DNA from: Ophiobolus disseminans
Taxonomy: Eukaryota; Ascomycota; Dothideomycetes; Pleosporales; Phaeosphaeriaceae
Assembly (NCBI GenBank): GCA_010093685.1
Contig: MU006221.1
Span: forward strand, 775,491 to 839,490
Direction: 5' to 3'
DNA: 64,000 bases
Positions 21,908-33,546 of this stretch are shown here, one piece after another. Made by a program: the position numbers and the translations under genes. Within the stretch, counting starts at the first letter, position 1, and each line of letters starts with the position of its first letter. The notes beneath the pieces are model-generated. The model made no database searches. It was not told where the DNA came from and saw only the letters and a list, made by a program, of their open reading frames with translations.

Positions 21908-24900
21908 TCAAACCCTATCCTTCGCGTTCAGATCCCAAATCCTCAATGTCTCGCCCTTGCTTCCCCTCTTCTTCGCCACACTCTTCTTGGGCTCACTTTC
22001 ACTAAGTCTCAGCATAGTCTTGCTGACTTGGGCCAACGCTTCCACCAACTCCCTCATCCTCTTCGTCTCGACAAACACCGCCTGCAGCCACGCATTACCC
22101 TCATCCGCGACGAGATTCGCAATTTCCATGGCTTTGATGGCAAAAGTAGCGGCTACCTCGCGCTTGAGGAAGGAGGCAGCAGTGTGTAGGACGGATATAT
22201 ATGCAAGAACAATCTCAGGAACGTAAGCACATTTGAGCTCCCACAGGTGTGTTAGGTCATTCTCTGGTGAGATTTCCTGTGTAGTGGCCGTCATGGAGGA
22301 GAGGAGAGCACCAAAGACAGATTCCATAGTGTCGAGAAGTTCCTTGAGATGGTTCCAGTCTACCTTTGCCTTCAGTGGTTCGCCTGCTTCGGGATTGGGC
22401 TTTTCGGCACGGGCCCTGAGACATGTCAGCATTGAAAGTTCATAGTGGGATGAATAAGGAGGGAACAGGAGTACTAACGCTATTACTGATTCTTCTACAG
22501 CGCGCCACTCGCGGAACAAACCCAGGAGGTGGACAACCTGCTGTAGTTCATAGTACACTACGCTGCTTTCTCGGAGCTGCTCGACAAGACCGGCGTGTTC
22601 GTCGGGACCCGGCAGCTGCTCATATGGAATTGCCTTCTTCAACGCAGAGCCGGCCAATGTCTTACGATGGGCATGCAGCTGTTTGACATCTTGCTCGAGA
22701 GCATCAGGGTGCATGAAATCGAACGGGTAACCGCACAGAGCTTCTGTTCTCGAAAGAGACAGAGTTTCAACACTGAGGTTGCTGATGACCCCCTCCGCAG
22801 CAGCAAGGCGGCCGTGTACTGGAGAACAGGTTAGCGTCGCTACAAAGCAATGGTGTCATTTACTGACTCAGGAAAATTATCAGCGTTTGCGTCAGATGCC
22901 GGAACGTAAGAGTGTAGTCGCTGGGAATGTAGTGCAGCCACTGCAAGGCCTCAACAACTGCGGCCTCCTTCGGTTCGATGGAGGACCCTTCGAAACTTCC
23001 CCGAATGCGATAGCCAGGCCATAGGCTGTCGCCGTTTGAAGAAGCTTTCTCTAATATCCGGAACCGACCGACAGGCTTGTTGAGCACCGCATATTTCCCC
23101 TCAAAGTGAGTCAACCCGCAATGGTCCAGCGCGAAGGTAACGCTCTGCGCAATGGAGCCCACGATATCGATCTCGTACTTCTTCAGGAGGTCGATATATT
23201 CCTCCTGCTCAGCGCTATTCTTCATATTCGGAAAAATGCGGGCAAAGCAATGAATCGTACGGTTTGGTTCCAATTGCGCAGCATACACAGGTATTAGTTT
23301 AAAACGCTTAGTGATGCGAAGAAGCTCGATGTAGGCCGCGATAACGTTATCCATCGCTAGGTGGCCATGTGGTCGCTTGGCTACATCCAACTCTTCGAAT
23401 AAGTGCAGCCCATTCTTGAAAGCTATACTGGTGTGAACAAGTATTCTCAAAGCATGCGGGTTGGTTGCAAGAACCTGATGATGAGGTTTCGCGGCAAAAG
23501 TTCGTTTCTCATGTGCAGACTTTGGCGCACTTTCCATGCTAGAGTCTGGATGTATCATCAGGTTGACGGGTCGCTCATCGTCTTGTAACATGTCGGCGAT
23601 GCCAGTACCAACCCTGACCACTAGATTGTACATTGTTCTGGAAATGAGTGCGCCTTGAATAAGCTTGAAGGGCTCGGTAGATTCACTTGTCGTAGATTGT
23701 TGCTCCTGTAAAAGGCTGATGACTCTCTGCGAAGCGTCTTGCCAGCCCCCAATGGTGGCAACCGCGTCCTGGAACACAAATTTCTGGGCTAGGTTCTGTG
23801 AAACTCGATCCGGATGATTATGTTGCAAGTAAGAGTCGAATCGAGACAGAAGTAAGGCGTTGTAGTGTGCGTGTAGGTGGTCGTCCCAAGTACGGCAGGC
23901 GACCTGTGCAAGCTTCACGTCGCCGCTAAGCAGAGCGTAGACGGCGCCTTCGTACGGGAACCGGGCTCCTCTTGCAGCGTAAAAGCACATGCGTCGGAAC
24001 AGATAGCCTGCAGTAGAACCAGCGAGGTTTGGTGAACCGTGCGGATGCGCCTCGCAGGCTGCTCCTACACTGACACCACGCCATGCTTCGTTCCTCTCCT
24101 GTGCCCATTCGCAAATCTGACTCCACGGCGTTCCACGGCGCAACATCTCGTAGCAGACCATCCACAACGCGCGCTCATAATAGTCGTCCGACCGCTCAAG
24201 CGACCGGCCTTCCCTATTTGGAGCATCTGGATCCAGCTGGGTGATAAGTGGCTGTGTTCCATCTGCGGTCATGAATTCAACGCCATCCGGCTGCAGAGGC
24301 ATATCCGCACCCTCCAAACGCTTTGCTTGCTTGATCTTGCCCTTGGTGTCCAGCCACCCACTTGTCCAGGTATGTGCACCCCGGCCAGACTGGGCTTCTA
24401 GCTCCGCGGTGATGATCTCGATGTCGCTCCTGTCGTTTTGCGCTGTCTGTTCAAGCCAGCGCAGGACGAGCACCTTCTCCTTAGCGTGATCGTCTTCGAG
24501 CAGGAACCGGTCCCATATGTCGCTGTTCTTGCTGTGGCGCTTGTTCCCGCCTGCAGCTTCGAGGCGTCTCTGCTTTGCCGCGGCTGGATTGGAGTTGGGC
24601 TCGGGGACGTGCTGATCGATCATGATGCGCACAAGCTCCCATGTGGCTAGTTCTGCCTGCCATTGCCGTAGACTGTGTAGTTCGGCAGATTCTTGCGCGT
24701 GTTTCGGGTGGTAGGATGAAGCGATTGAGTGGGAGGACTTTCCGAGATCATCCTGCACATCGGCACCGGGGGCCTCGGCCATGTCCTGGACTCTCCTCCG
24801 CACACTGCGCGTGAGCTCCCTCTTGTGTTCCTCGATGTGCGCCCTCTTTAGCTCTTTCACCTGCGTCTCGGCGACATCCCTGAACTTCCCGATGACCTTG

Positions 24901-25350
24901 ACGGTGGTTTGGTATTTGGTCTGCGCATTGTCGTTGCCGTGGACGTGCCAGTTGTCCAGTCTTTCGGCAAACTTCTCGACCTCTTTCCCTACTCTTTCGG
25001 CCATTGTGCGCAACGGCTGGATCGGATCGGCCGACCTGATGGCATCGCGGTGTGACTATAGTAAGAGCATGCATCAGTTGGAGCTCCTTGATTGTATTTC
25101 AAGCCCGCTGGCGACTTACCCGGTCAGCGGTCGTGTGCGCCGGGCGCGCGAATGTGAAAGAAGACATGTGGCGGGTCGGCTGAGGATTGTCAACAGTGGT
25201 TGCAGCGCAGACATGTGGAAAGTCGCGCGCGCCAAGCTCTTGCGCGTAATCCCTGCTAGCGCGAGGCCAGCCAGGTACAAATTCTCGCCGGCCCTCGCGC
25301 TCCTCCGTTTCGACCTCAATGTCATAGGCTTTCATTAGAGTCTCATCCAT
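21908..25350 (-). CDS. Nucleoporin Nup84/Nup107
   Basis: A scaffold nucleoporin of the Y-shaped (Nup84/Nup107-160) complex of the nuclear pore. Model: complement(join(21908..22415,22479..22818,22868..25055,25120..25350)), 1088 residues. The ATG at 25350 gives MDETLMKAYDIEV. Donor GTAAGT at 25119 joins in phase to SHRDAIRSADPIQPLRTMAE. The diagnostic block DDYYERALWMVCYEMLRRG and the downstream helical repeats (SGDVKLAQVACRTWDDHLHAHY) place it in the Nup84/107 family, which is all-helical throughout. The 63-base intron at 22416-22478 is a multiple of three, so retention would only insert 21 residues. The donor at 22867 is GTCAGT, the only one near that keeps phase with the exon starting at 22818 (HGRLAAAEGVI). 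N-terminal residues 1-80 are probably disordered. Confidence 0.88.
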
Positions 25351-25929
25351 ACTTTTCAGTGTATGCGAAGGTCCTTGCGGCCTTTTATGTGCTCACGATT
25401 GTCTTATATCAACACCTCTTCCTGGTGAACTGACTGCATTCTTCTTCGAGGGCATGACAGCGCGGATATGTATAGGAAGGGGGACAAATTGTTACTCTAC
25501 GACGTATTGCTTCTCGAGACCGCGAAATGAAATGCGCTCTCGGGCGGAGCGGAACTGCAGTGCCTTACGCACGCGTGAGACACTGATGTATGCTTGAGAT
25601 CTCACAGTCACATTGTTCATGAGACTGCAAGTTTCTAAGACGTAGTGGAGATAATGCAGCCTCATGGCAGGAAAAGATCAAACGCTGAGCTGTACCCATT
25701 CAAATTGTACAGTATGATCCAGCTGTGTCAACAACAATCTTTCTTCTCTGCTGCGTGTGTGCATGTGAGGGTCTTGGTTCGAGTCGCTGCGCTCCACAAC
25801 ATGGAAGAGCGTATGTTCAGTAGTAGGGAAAGTGTGGTAACGTTAGGCTAAAGGTCATCATCGATGCAAGATTCAGTTTGCGCGAAGGGATGTTTACGTG
25901 CAGAAACATGACATGCAACGTTCAACGCT
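25351..25929. other. Intergenic, no supported gene
   Basis: Lies between the Nup84 start and the stop of the NOP53 gene. No frame longer than about 70 codons has protein-like composition. The Nup84 promoter must lie here. Confidence 0.6.
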
Positions 25930-27309
25930 CTATTTGGGTACCTGCCAGTCCTTGTAGCTCCACTTCTCCGACACCGTGTACTTTTTCTGTTTGCCATACG
26001 CAACCTGTCTCCTCGACTCGACTTTGCCACGGATCATCATGCTTCTGAAGCGATCCTTGAGTAGATTGCCCTCGGGCTTGAGTAGTCGGAGAGAGTCGCG
26101 GAGCTCGTCTGGGAGCACGACTTCAAGGGGGGCTTCCGGGATGCTTAGGACTATTAGCAAGATATAACATGAAAAGATGGAGAGAGACATACGGATGCTT
26201 GCGGAACTGCCTCTTCTTCAACTCCTCCTCGTTGTCTTCGTCTTCAGACACAAGCTCGAGGGTCTTGTTCTCGAGAGCCTCTTTCACGGCAGCCCTCGCC
26301 TTTTCCTTCGCCTCCACACTCTTCGCAAGCTTCTTGATCTCCTGCACCTGCTGCTCCTTGGCCTTGATCTTGGCGTCATGCCTGGCTAATCGCTCAGCCT
26401 CCTTTCTCCTCTTGATCTTGTTCCGCTGCGATGGCGTCTTTCGCTCCGGCCTCTTGGCCTTGGCCTTGTCCTCGTTCTCGCTGAAGCCCTCCCACTCGCT
26501 CTCCCACACACTCTCTTCGCCGGAGTCAGACTCAGTTTCGGCGGCGGCGCGCTCCATGGTTTCAGCCTCCTCCCGCGCTTCTTGAAGCCGCTTCTTCTCA
26601 GCATCAACCGCCTTGTCCGACTCGCGCATGAGCTCGTTCTGCCAGTCCTCGAACTTGGGGTTGTACGATTTGCCGCCGGTAGGTTTGCGCACGGCGGGGA
26701 AGGCTTTCCCGCTCTTCGCTTGCGAAATTGGCGCATGCTTGAGGGTAGCCGGTTCCACCTTGGGCTTCTTTGCTTCCAGGAAAGAAAACCTGGGGTCTTT
26801 CTTGACCTCCTGCACTGTCCAAGGGTCGTACTCTGCATCGCCGCCGGCCTGCACTACATCCTTCTGCACCTGCTCTCCGCCGTACGCAATGGCTCGCAGC
26901 CGGTCGTATTCTTTGCCCGACACCTTGGCCTTCTTCCTCTTGCCTTCGTTGTCGATGTCAGAGAAACGCTTGCGGGAGGGGACGGCAGGGACGGCGGAGC
27001 GCTGGGCGAGGATCTGGTCGACTTTGAGTGGCTTGTGGCGCTTGGACACTTCTTTTTGGATGTCTGCGGAGCCGATTATGTCGACGGCGAACAGGTCGTC
27101 TGACGTTTTCTCTGCAATCACGCCACTGCGCGCTGTCAGAATTGAGTTTCGCAGTACTCTGTGTATTCTAATTACCCTTGTATAATCTGCTCCCGCACAT
27201 CTTCGAGGCCAGACTGAATCTGCGTGACATCGACATTCTTGCGCCAGGCCTTCTTGCCCTTGCGACTAGGCTGCTTGAACTGCGCCGGTGCTGCTGCTGC
27301 TTCGGCCAT
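25930..27309 (-). CDS. NOP53: Ribosome biogenesis protein Nop53 (GLTSCR2 family)
   Basis: Nop53 is a nucleolar factor that recruits the exosome-associated helicase Mtr4 to pre-60S particles for 7S rRNA processing. Model: complement(join(25930..26143,26193..27125,27176..27309)), 426 residues. ATG at 27309 gives MAEAAAAPAQFKQPSRKGKK followed by AWRKNVDVTQI, the typical basic N-terminus. DDLFAVDIIGSADI resembles the arch-interaction LFxVD motif: L-F-A-V-D is visible at the start of exon 2. The centre is a long charged coiled coil rich in Lys, Glu and Arg. The C-terminus (APLEVVLPDELRDSLRLLKP, EGNLLKDRFRSMMIRGKVE) is the most conserved block of the family. The third exon is entered at an unusual CTAAG acceptor (26144), the only one that keeps phase. 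Confidence 0.92.
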
Positions 27310-27590
27310 TGTTGTCTGGGTGTGTTGCCGCAAAGCCGTGTGGTTGTCAAAAAGTTCGGTCGCGGAAAAGTTACCAATATTCCGCTACAGAGGCGCGCTA
27401 GTGGACCCTCGCCAGTCCGGTCGGCCCAGCGTCCTAGGCACGGCTTCCAGATTCGAGAGAGCACGCCGTCTCCTATTCACACATCGCCCCGCACCTCCTC
27501 CAGCACGCGCACCCAATCTAGCCCTCACGGTTCTTCCTTGTCACACCGTTTCCTTTGAACGCACTATCTGAGCACAGCTTCTCATCCACC
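27310..27590. promoter_or_regulatory. Bidirectional promoter interval, NOP53 / Rab6
   Basis: A 281-base gap between divergent start codons. Both leaders and both promoters must be packed here. No specific motif is claimed. Confidence 0.55.
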
Positions 27591-28435
27591 ATGGCGCAGT
27601 CAGGGTATTCGAATCCGCTCAAGAAGTTCAAGTAAGTACAGCGCCGCGGAAGCGGAAACTGAGTAATGTGCTGATGCGCTGCAGGCTTGTATTCTTGGGC
27701 GAACAAAGTGGTATGCGAGCAATCCTCGGCAATCTGTCGCAAGGCCGCCTGAAAGCTGATTGAGGCCACAGTGGGCAAGACGTCTTTGATTACACGATTC
27801 ATGTACGATTCGTTTGACAACACATACCAAGCGACCATCGGCATCGACTTCCTGTCAAAGGTGGGGATCATCTTGCGGAGCGTATGGAGCTTGCCCGAGG
27901 TTATAAACTAATCCCAGCCAGACAATGTACCTCGAGGACCGGACAGTACGCCTGCAGCTCTGGGATACAGCCGGGCAAGAGCGATTTCGATCGCTCATCC
28001 CCTCCTACATCCGCGACTCCAGCGTAGCCGTCGTGGTATACGACATCACGAACAAGAAGACATTCGAGAACACACGGAAATGGGTGGACGATGTCCGGGG
28101 CGAGCGCGGCAACGACGTCATTATTGTGCTGGTAGGCAACAAGACGGATTTGAACGACAAGCGCGAGGTCACCACTGCGCAGGGAGAAGAGGAGGCAAAG
28201 AAGAACAACTTGATGTTCATCGAGACAAGCGCAAAGGTTGGACACAACGTCAAGGCGCTGTTCAAGAGGATTGCACAAGCGTTACCCGGCATGGAGGGCG
28301 AGGGGCAACAAGGTCAAAGTCAGAGTGAGTTCGACATGCAACATGTGGGGACGACGTAGGCTAATTCAGGATCCAGTGATCGATGTGAACATCAACCCCA
28401 GCCAACCGCAACAAGAGAGCTCATGTTCCTGTTAA
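27591..28435 (+). CDS. YPT6: Rab6/Ypt6-family small GTPase
   Basis: Rab6/Ypt6 acts in retrograde endosome-to-Golgi and intra-Golgi traffic. Model: join(27591..27631,27685..27710,27772..27860,27922..28324,28377..28435), 205 residues, with all junctions in phase. The second exon is only 26 bases. The GTPase motifs are present: GEQSVGKTS P-loop (split by the second intron), switch I YQATIGIDF, WDTAGQERF, NKTD and ETSAK. The Rab6 subfamily is indicated by the N-terminus SGYSNPLKKFKLVFLGEQSV and by LIPSYIRDSSVAVVVYDI. The C-terminus ends CSC, a double geranylgeranylation signal. It is divergent from NOP53. Confidence 0.95.
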
Positions 28436-28902
28436 ACCTGGCACGGTTACACAGCCAAAATAGCTTCACTTCCGCCACAGCGCTTGTAATTATTTGGGTC
28501 TTTGCGACTTCGGACGACGTCATTGCGAGCAAGGTGTTTCGGGCATTGGTTGCATTTGGGACACCCCAACAGCGGGTAGACTTTAATCTCTATGGCATCA
28601 GCGCATCCGCACTGTCTGGTGACGTCATGTTGTTTGTTTTCTTATCTGTCTGCTAATGCGGGTGCCGGCCTGTCCTCGGAACTGTCGTTGGGCTCTCGGG
28701 GTGTTGGAAGTGTGCATTCATAGATCATCTATTCCACCCTCAGCCGCGAGGCACTTCGTGTCAAACCAGAACGCCGGCTGCTGACTTGGACCGGCCCATA
28801 AGAAGCTTGCTTTAGATATACAAAAGTGATACACAGAGCCGTGATCGAGAAAAGTGAAGTCCATAAATGCTCGCTTGATGCCGTATAACGTGAAGAATCG
28901 TG
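28436..28902. other. Intergenic between convergent genes
   Basis: Holds the 3' UTRs of the Rab6 gene and, on the other strand, TOM20. A 77-codon frame at 28423-28656 overlaps the end of the Rab6 coding region and is not supported. Confidence 0.6.
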
Positions 28903-29524
28903 CTACTCGAGGTCGCCGGCCGAGCCAGACTCGGACGGTGTCTTGCTGCCGCCGACTGGGATCGACGTATCCACTGCGATCATCTCTGCCAGAATGTCCA
29001 GGACGGGCTAGGGAGGGTCAGCAATGCTCAACGCCAGATTGGCCCAGCATGAACACACCTTGGGAACTGTCTTATCGTAGATGTTGATCAGCTCTCTTGG
29101 GTTTGGGTAGACCTTCAATGCGCGGTAAAAGCATAAAGCGGCCTCAACGTTGTCCGCGCCTGCACGAGTATTAGCACCTCGAGCACGCATCTTTGCGACG
29201 GCACATACCCTTCTGCACCATGCCCTCCCCTTGCGCAACCTCCTGCATGAAGTATGCCTCCACCTCCTCGGGGTCCTTGGGGAACCCCTCCTCGTTGGCG
29301 CGCTCCACGGCCTCCCGGATGGCCTTCTTCTGCTCCTGGCCTTGTGCCTCCTCCTGCTCCTTTGCGGCACGCTGTGTCCGCTTCGACTCGCGCTTCAGTT
29401 GCTTGCGGAAGTCGGGATCGTTCCGTCGCTTGTGGTCGAAGTAGACGGCATACGCGAGGAAGCCCGTGACGACGGTGCCCACACTGATGGCGGCGATTGT
29501 GGACGGCTTCAGCGACGAAGACAT
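28903..29524 (-). CDS. TOM20: Mitochondrial import receptor Tom20
   Basis: Tom20 is the outer-membrane receptor of the TOM complex that recognises presequences. Model: complement(join(28903..29007,29059..29159,29209..29524)), 173 residues, phases 1 and 0. An N-terminal membrane anchor spans residues about 8-28 (IAAISVGTVVTGFLAYAVYF), followed by a basic linker HKRRNDPDFRKQLKRESKRT, both diagnostic. A charged Glu/Gln-rich helix is next, and then the single TPR-like receptor domain: FPKDPEEVEAYFMQEVAQGE and NVEAALCFYRALKVYPNP. The C-terminus is short and acidic. It lies divergent from EXO84 with a 259-base gap. Confidence 0.95.
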
Positions 29525-29783
29525 GGTGGGCCGAAATGCGAGTTGGCAGGTGCGGTTTAGTCCGGTGGGGGTGGGCAGAGGCAGCGCAAGTGTTGAGCAA
29601 CTTTTTCGATGCCGGAGAAGGCAAGGCACGCTGCACGACTAACTGCTGGCCCGAGCTCCACGACCGCGGTCCCGCGCGCATGCATGGTGCAGGTGCAGCT
29701 GTTGTCGCTACCTGTCACGTCTGAACGTCCAGCCACAAACCACCTGCCCAGTTCCGTCACAGCCACGGGGCCCTGCAGGCAAC
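29525..29783. promoter_or_regulatory. Bidirectional promoter interval, TOM20 / EXO84
   Basis: A 259-base gap between divergent ATGs. It is GC-rich on the TOM20 side. No operator motif is claimed. Confidence 0.5.
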
Positions 29784-31905
29784 ATGTCGGACAAGTCAAA
29801 GGGCATCTCCCTCCGCAAAAAGCGCGACAAGGACAAGAAGAAGGCGGCCCCGGCCATCAGCGCGCCGCGTCAGATCAGTGCGCCCATGCCCGCCGGCGCT
29901 ACAGTCGCACCCAGCATAACGAGCTCGACCCGCCCGTCCACCGAGTCCAGCCGATCGAGACAGAACAGGGGAGATGCGCCCCAGCAGAGGCCGCAGAGAG
30001 CCGATAAGACGGCGGATCTGGTCAAGAGGAGGTACTCGCAGAAGATCACCACGCTGCCCGGCGACTTTGGCAATGGCCCTATGCCGGACATGCCGCAGAT
30101 ACCGAGCCAGTACAGAGACAGGAGCCAGCCGAGAGACGCACGGCCGCTTGCAAGCGGTGGTGGTGGTGAAGGGCGGGCATTGCGACTGGACATGAAGGCG
30201 TTGCATGATCCCAACTTGAGGGCGGAACAGTGTGAGAGCACCCGGAGCAGCGTCTCCCATTTATGTACTAATCCGTCCCAGATGTGTCGTCCATCCTTGC
30301 AGACGCCTCCGAAGAGGACATCCGCCGCTTCCAGGACGAGCTCCGCAAGACGAAGCACCGTACGTCGGTCGACCTCCAGACCAACGTGTACCAGAACAGG
30401 ACCCAGTTTATCAAGATAAGCAAAGAGGCGGAGAAGCTCAAGGGCGAGATGCGCACTCTCCGTCAACTCATGGCGGACCTGACAACCACATTGGAGCAAA
30501 CGACCTCGGCCTCCACCGCCGATAGCGATGCCGTAAGCGCTCGTAGAGCAAACAGGAGTTCGATTGGCGACCTGAACCAGCTCCGCGCTGCCCAGCTGCA
30601 GCAGCTCTACAGAGACGTTGAAGGTTCGCAGAAGTATCTCCCGCCAATCCCCGGGCGCTTCATCGTGTGGAGATCCAAAAGGTGGTTCGAACTTGACTCT
30701 GCGACTCTCAAAGCTAAACGCCGAGTACAGCTGCTGCTTCTGAACGATCATCTGCTTGTCGCCTCGGAGAAGAAGGCGCGCAACGATGTTGTAGGCCAGC
30801 GCGATGGCAATCGATCAGCCCTAGAATACAAAGCACAGCTGTGTTTTCCGCTACAGGACGTGCATGTGACACGCACACCGGATGACAAGATCATCGTCCG
30901 AGCTGGCTCCGAGTCTTTTACATACGACACCAAGAGGGAAGATCACCCAGATAAATCAGCCTTTGTCTCCACCTTCCGAAAGACAAAGGATGATCTTCGC
31001 AAGAGTCAAGAAGCAGACGTAGAGGAGAAGGACCGCGTTCAAGACTCGTACAACCACCTGATTGCCCGCGACCCCGATCTTGTGCAAAGGGCCGACTTAC
31101 TAGAGAATATATCTGAAGCTGTCAACAACAACCAGATCAGTACGTTCATTGATGTCGATGGTCAGCAGCGGAACATCCGATGGGTGGAGACTCAACTAGA
31201 CGAACTGGACATTGACATTGCGCTTCAACATTTCAGTGACGCCGTGGTCAAGGTAGAAAAGTTAAAAGACGTCGCAAAGAATATTCGAAGCAACGAGATG
31301 GCCAAAGCCGTCGTCACATTCAAGGTTAACGAGCGCGCCGCAAAGCTGGCGAATATTCTTGTCAAGCAGCTTGTGGAGAATAATAACTGGATATCGTCTG
31401 TCAAGCAGCATGTAGGCTGGGTCGTCCGCCTGGGCTTTGAGGACAGAGCGCGAGAAGCTTATCTTGAAGCTCGTGGGAATCTCATGAAGACGCGCTCACG
31501 GTTCGTTATCTGTGCATTCGCCATATTACGTACTGCCGCTAACGCCAACACAGGCAATGTATTTTCGAAGGCAATCTCCCCGATTACATCTTCCAGATCT
31601 CTTACATTTACTTTACCATTATCAAGAACACCGTGGACATGTTTCAAAAGTGCTTCCCACAACAGCTTATGTCGGCCTGTGTCAAGTGGGCAAAGGAGCA
31701 CGTCGATCAGTTCAACATACTGTTAAAGAGGCAGCTGAGCAGCGTGGATGAGGGTGGCAAGCTATGGACAGAATGTATGGACTTGGCGCATGAGCAAGCG
31801 CGGACGTTGAAGGGCGTGGGTTTAGATTTCTCGGAGTTAGTGGGGAGTGGAGTGCAAGATGCCGAGCGTATGCGAGAAGGGCCTGTTGGGCTGGGACTAA
31901 GTTAG
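29784..31905 (+). CDS. EXO84: Exocyst complex component Exo84
   Basis: Exo84 is one of eight exocyst subunits that tether secretory vesicles at growth sites. Model: join(29784..30231,30282..31500,31554..31905), 672 residues; donors GTGAGA (30232) and GTTCGT (31501), both acceptors in phase. The first 145 residues are basic, Ser/Pro-rich and disordered. Exon 2 begins YVSSILADASEEDIRRFQDE, the helical start of the Exo84/Vps51-like region, and continues into a coiled coil (KISKEAEKLKGEMRTLRQLM). A PH domain follows (PPIPGRFIVWRSKRWFELDS, VQLLLLNDHLLVASEKK), which in yeast contacts Rho GTPases and lipids. The C-terminal CAtCHR-type helical part includes LPDYIFQISYIYFTIIKNTV. Confidence 0.93.
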
Positions 31906-32434
31906 GACCTTGTTGCATGCGATACCCATATTGAAGCGAACGTGTAGGGCACTATACGCTGCGCGAACCAGATTGGCGTTGTGTACCAGTGATCGCGGCT
32001 ATGTAGCAGCCCAAAGGTTTGCCATAGAATTCCCCACTACACTTATGCTTCTCTTCTCTGTCTTGTTTCAAGTCTCTCTGCATCTACTGTCTTCTCAGGC
32101 CTTGTCACCTTTATTGTCTATGCCCTGCCTATCCCTGTCTAGCTTCATGCGAATGCTCACCTTCACCTAGACCTCCCTAAACAAGACCTCACCACACAAG
32201 GCTCTGACTCCATGCAGAAATACGCTAACTATGTTAGTAGTCTAGAAAGTCTGGGCATTGTTGAATGCTGCTCTCACCTGTACAAAGGCGGGGCTTTCTC
32301 GACTGCACTGTCTCTCTGCGCTTCCTCTCCATTGCCTAAGCAACAATCTTGAGCAACAGCAACATCAGCGGTGATAGTACAGCTCTGCACCACTAACACT
32401 ACCACAAACGCACAACCATCAACCTACATTCGAG
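31906..32434. other. Intergenic, no supported gene
   Basis: Holds the EXO84 3' UTR and the promoter of the Myb-like gene. It is rich in pyrimidine on the plus strand after 32040, as expected for a fungal promoter. No RNA gene was recognised. Confidence 0.6.
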
Positions 32435-33546
32435 ATGCCTACCGACGAAGAGAACGTGCAGTATCTATACTTGGTGCTCACCCACGGTGGTGCCCCAGTC
32501 GTGAGTCCCCTCACTCTCTGTCCACATCATCGCGTAACTACATACAATTCGGATACTGATAAGCGGTGCAGATTGATTGGGATACCGTCGGCGCTGCCAT
32601 GGACCTCAAGAAGGGCGCAGTCGCAAAGCGCTGGTCACGCCTCAAGAAGTCAATGGAGCAGGGCGAGGCTCCGAGTGGCTCCGTCTATACCTTCCTCTGG
32701 CTGTGCGTCAAGCACTCCACTCGTGACAAGGTGAGTACTCGCTCCAGGCAGTGACGACCCTGTTACACCGCTCACCATCAAGCAGGTCATGAAGTGGGAT
32801 GAGATCGCCAAGAAGTGCGGCACCACGGCGGCTGCGGCTTCCAAGCGCTACTCCAGGATGAAGCAGGCTTTTGAGGCCGGCTCCGACGCTCCTGGAAGCA
32901 ACCACGGTTCTCCTGCTCCTCGGACCCCCGCGAAGGCTACGCCCCGCAAGAAGAAAGCTGTTGCCGCCCCCGCTAATGAGGACGAGGACGACGATGAGGA
33001 CATCAAAGCTAGTCCAACCCCCAAGCGCAAGCGCGCATCGCCCAAGAAGAAGGAGATCGCCGTGAATCCCGAGCCCGAGGACGATGGCGCCGAGGACGAT
33101 GGCGATGAGGACACGAAGCAGACCCCCAAGAAGGCCAAAGTCACCAGGGCGAAGGCTACTCCAAAGCCCAAGACTCTCGCCAAGAACGCGGTCAAGAAGG
33201 AGGAGCATCCCGTCGTCCTCAGCATGCAGCAAGACCCCGTCGTCAAGAACGAAGTCAAGAACGAAGTCAAGAACGAAGTCGAGGACGACGTCATGGACTC
33301 AGTCGAGGACACCTTCATCAGTGCGGAGGAGTGGATTAACGATCTTGCCGAGAAGAGCGAGGATAGCCAGGACGGCCGTAAGTGCCCTTTTATTTTCTCT
33401 CCGCGCGCCTCATCTCCTGCCTCTTTTGTATCGCAGTGTAGATGGCTGACCCCCATCAGCATGCGCCGAATGTGATTGTCTCGCAAAACAAGTCGCTAAT
33501 ACTCTCATGAGCAGGTGTGGGCGACTGGCTTCACGAGACCGTCTAG
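32435..33546 (+). CDS. Myb/SANT-like nuclear protein with tandem SUMO-type motifs
   Basis: Model: join(32435..32500,32572..32730,32786..33377,33515..33546), 282 residues; the last exon adds only VGDWLHETV after a 137-base intron. The N-terminal 90 residues hold two related short modules (NVQYLYLVLTHGG ... IDWDTVGAAMDLKKGAVAKR and VMKWDEIAKKCGTTAAAASK), each with the Trp and RWSRLKK/RYSRMKQ helix of a Myb/SANT-like fold common in Pezizomycotina. The middle is an alternation of basic (TPRKKKAV, PKRKRASPKKK) and acidic (EDEDDDEDI) stretches, suggesting nuclear localisation and chromatin contact. Residues near 33195-33290 contain VKKE and three consecutive VKNE units, each matching the SUMO consensus (hydrophobic-K-x-E). 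Function unknown; a DNA- or chromatin-binding role is inferred. Confidence 0.82.
33239..33284 (+). repeat. Tandem 12-base coding repeat (VKNE units)
   Basis: The unit GTCAAGAACGAA is repeated head to tail, three full copies with a degenerate fourth (GTCGAGGACGAC). It is in frame and encodes VKNE. It probably arose by slippage and can vary in copy number. Confidence 0.85.

Noticed and set aside
21462..22226. 254-codon plus-strand frame antisense to NUP84 3' end
   Set aside because: Low-complexity Cys/Leu/Ser composition, overlaps conserved nucleoporin exons, no splice or domain support.
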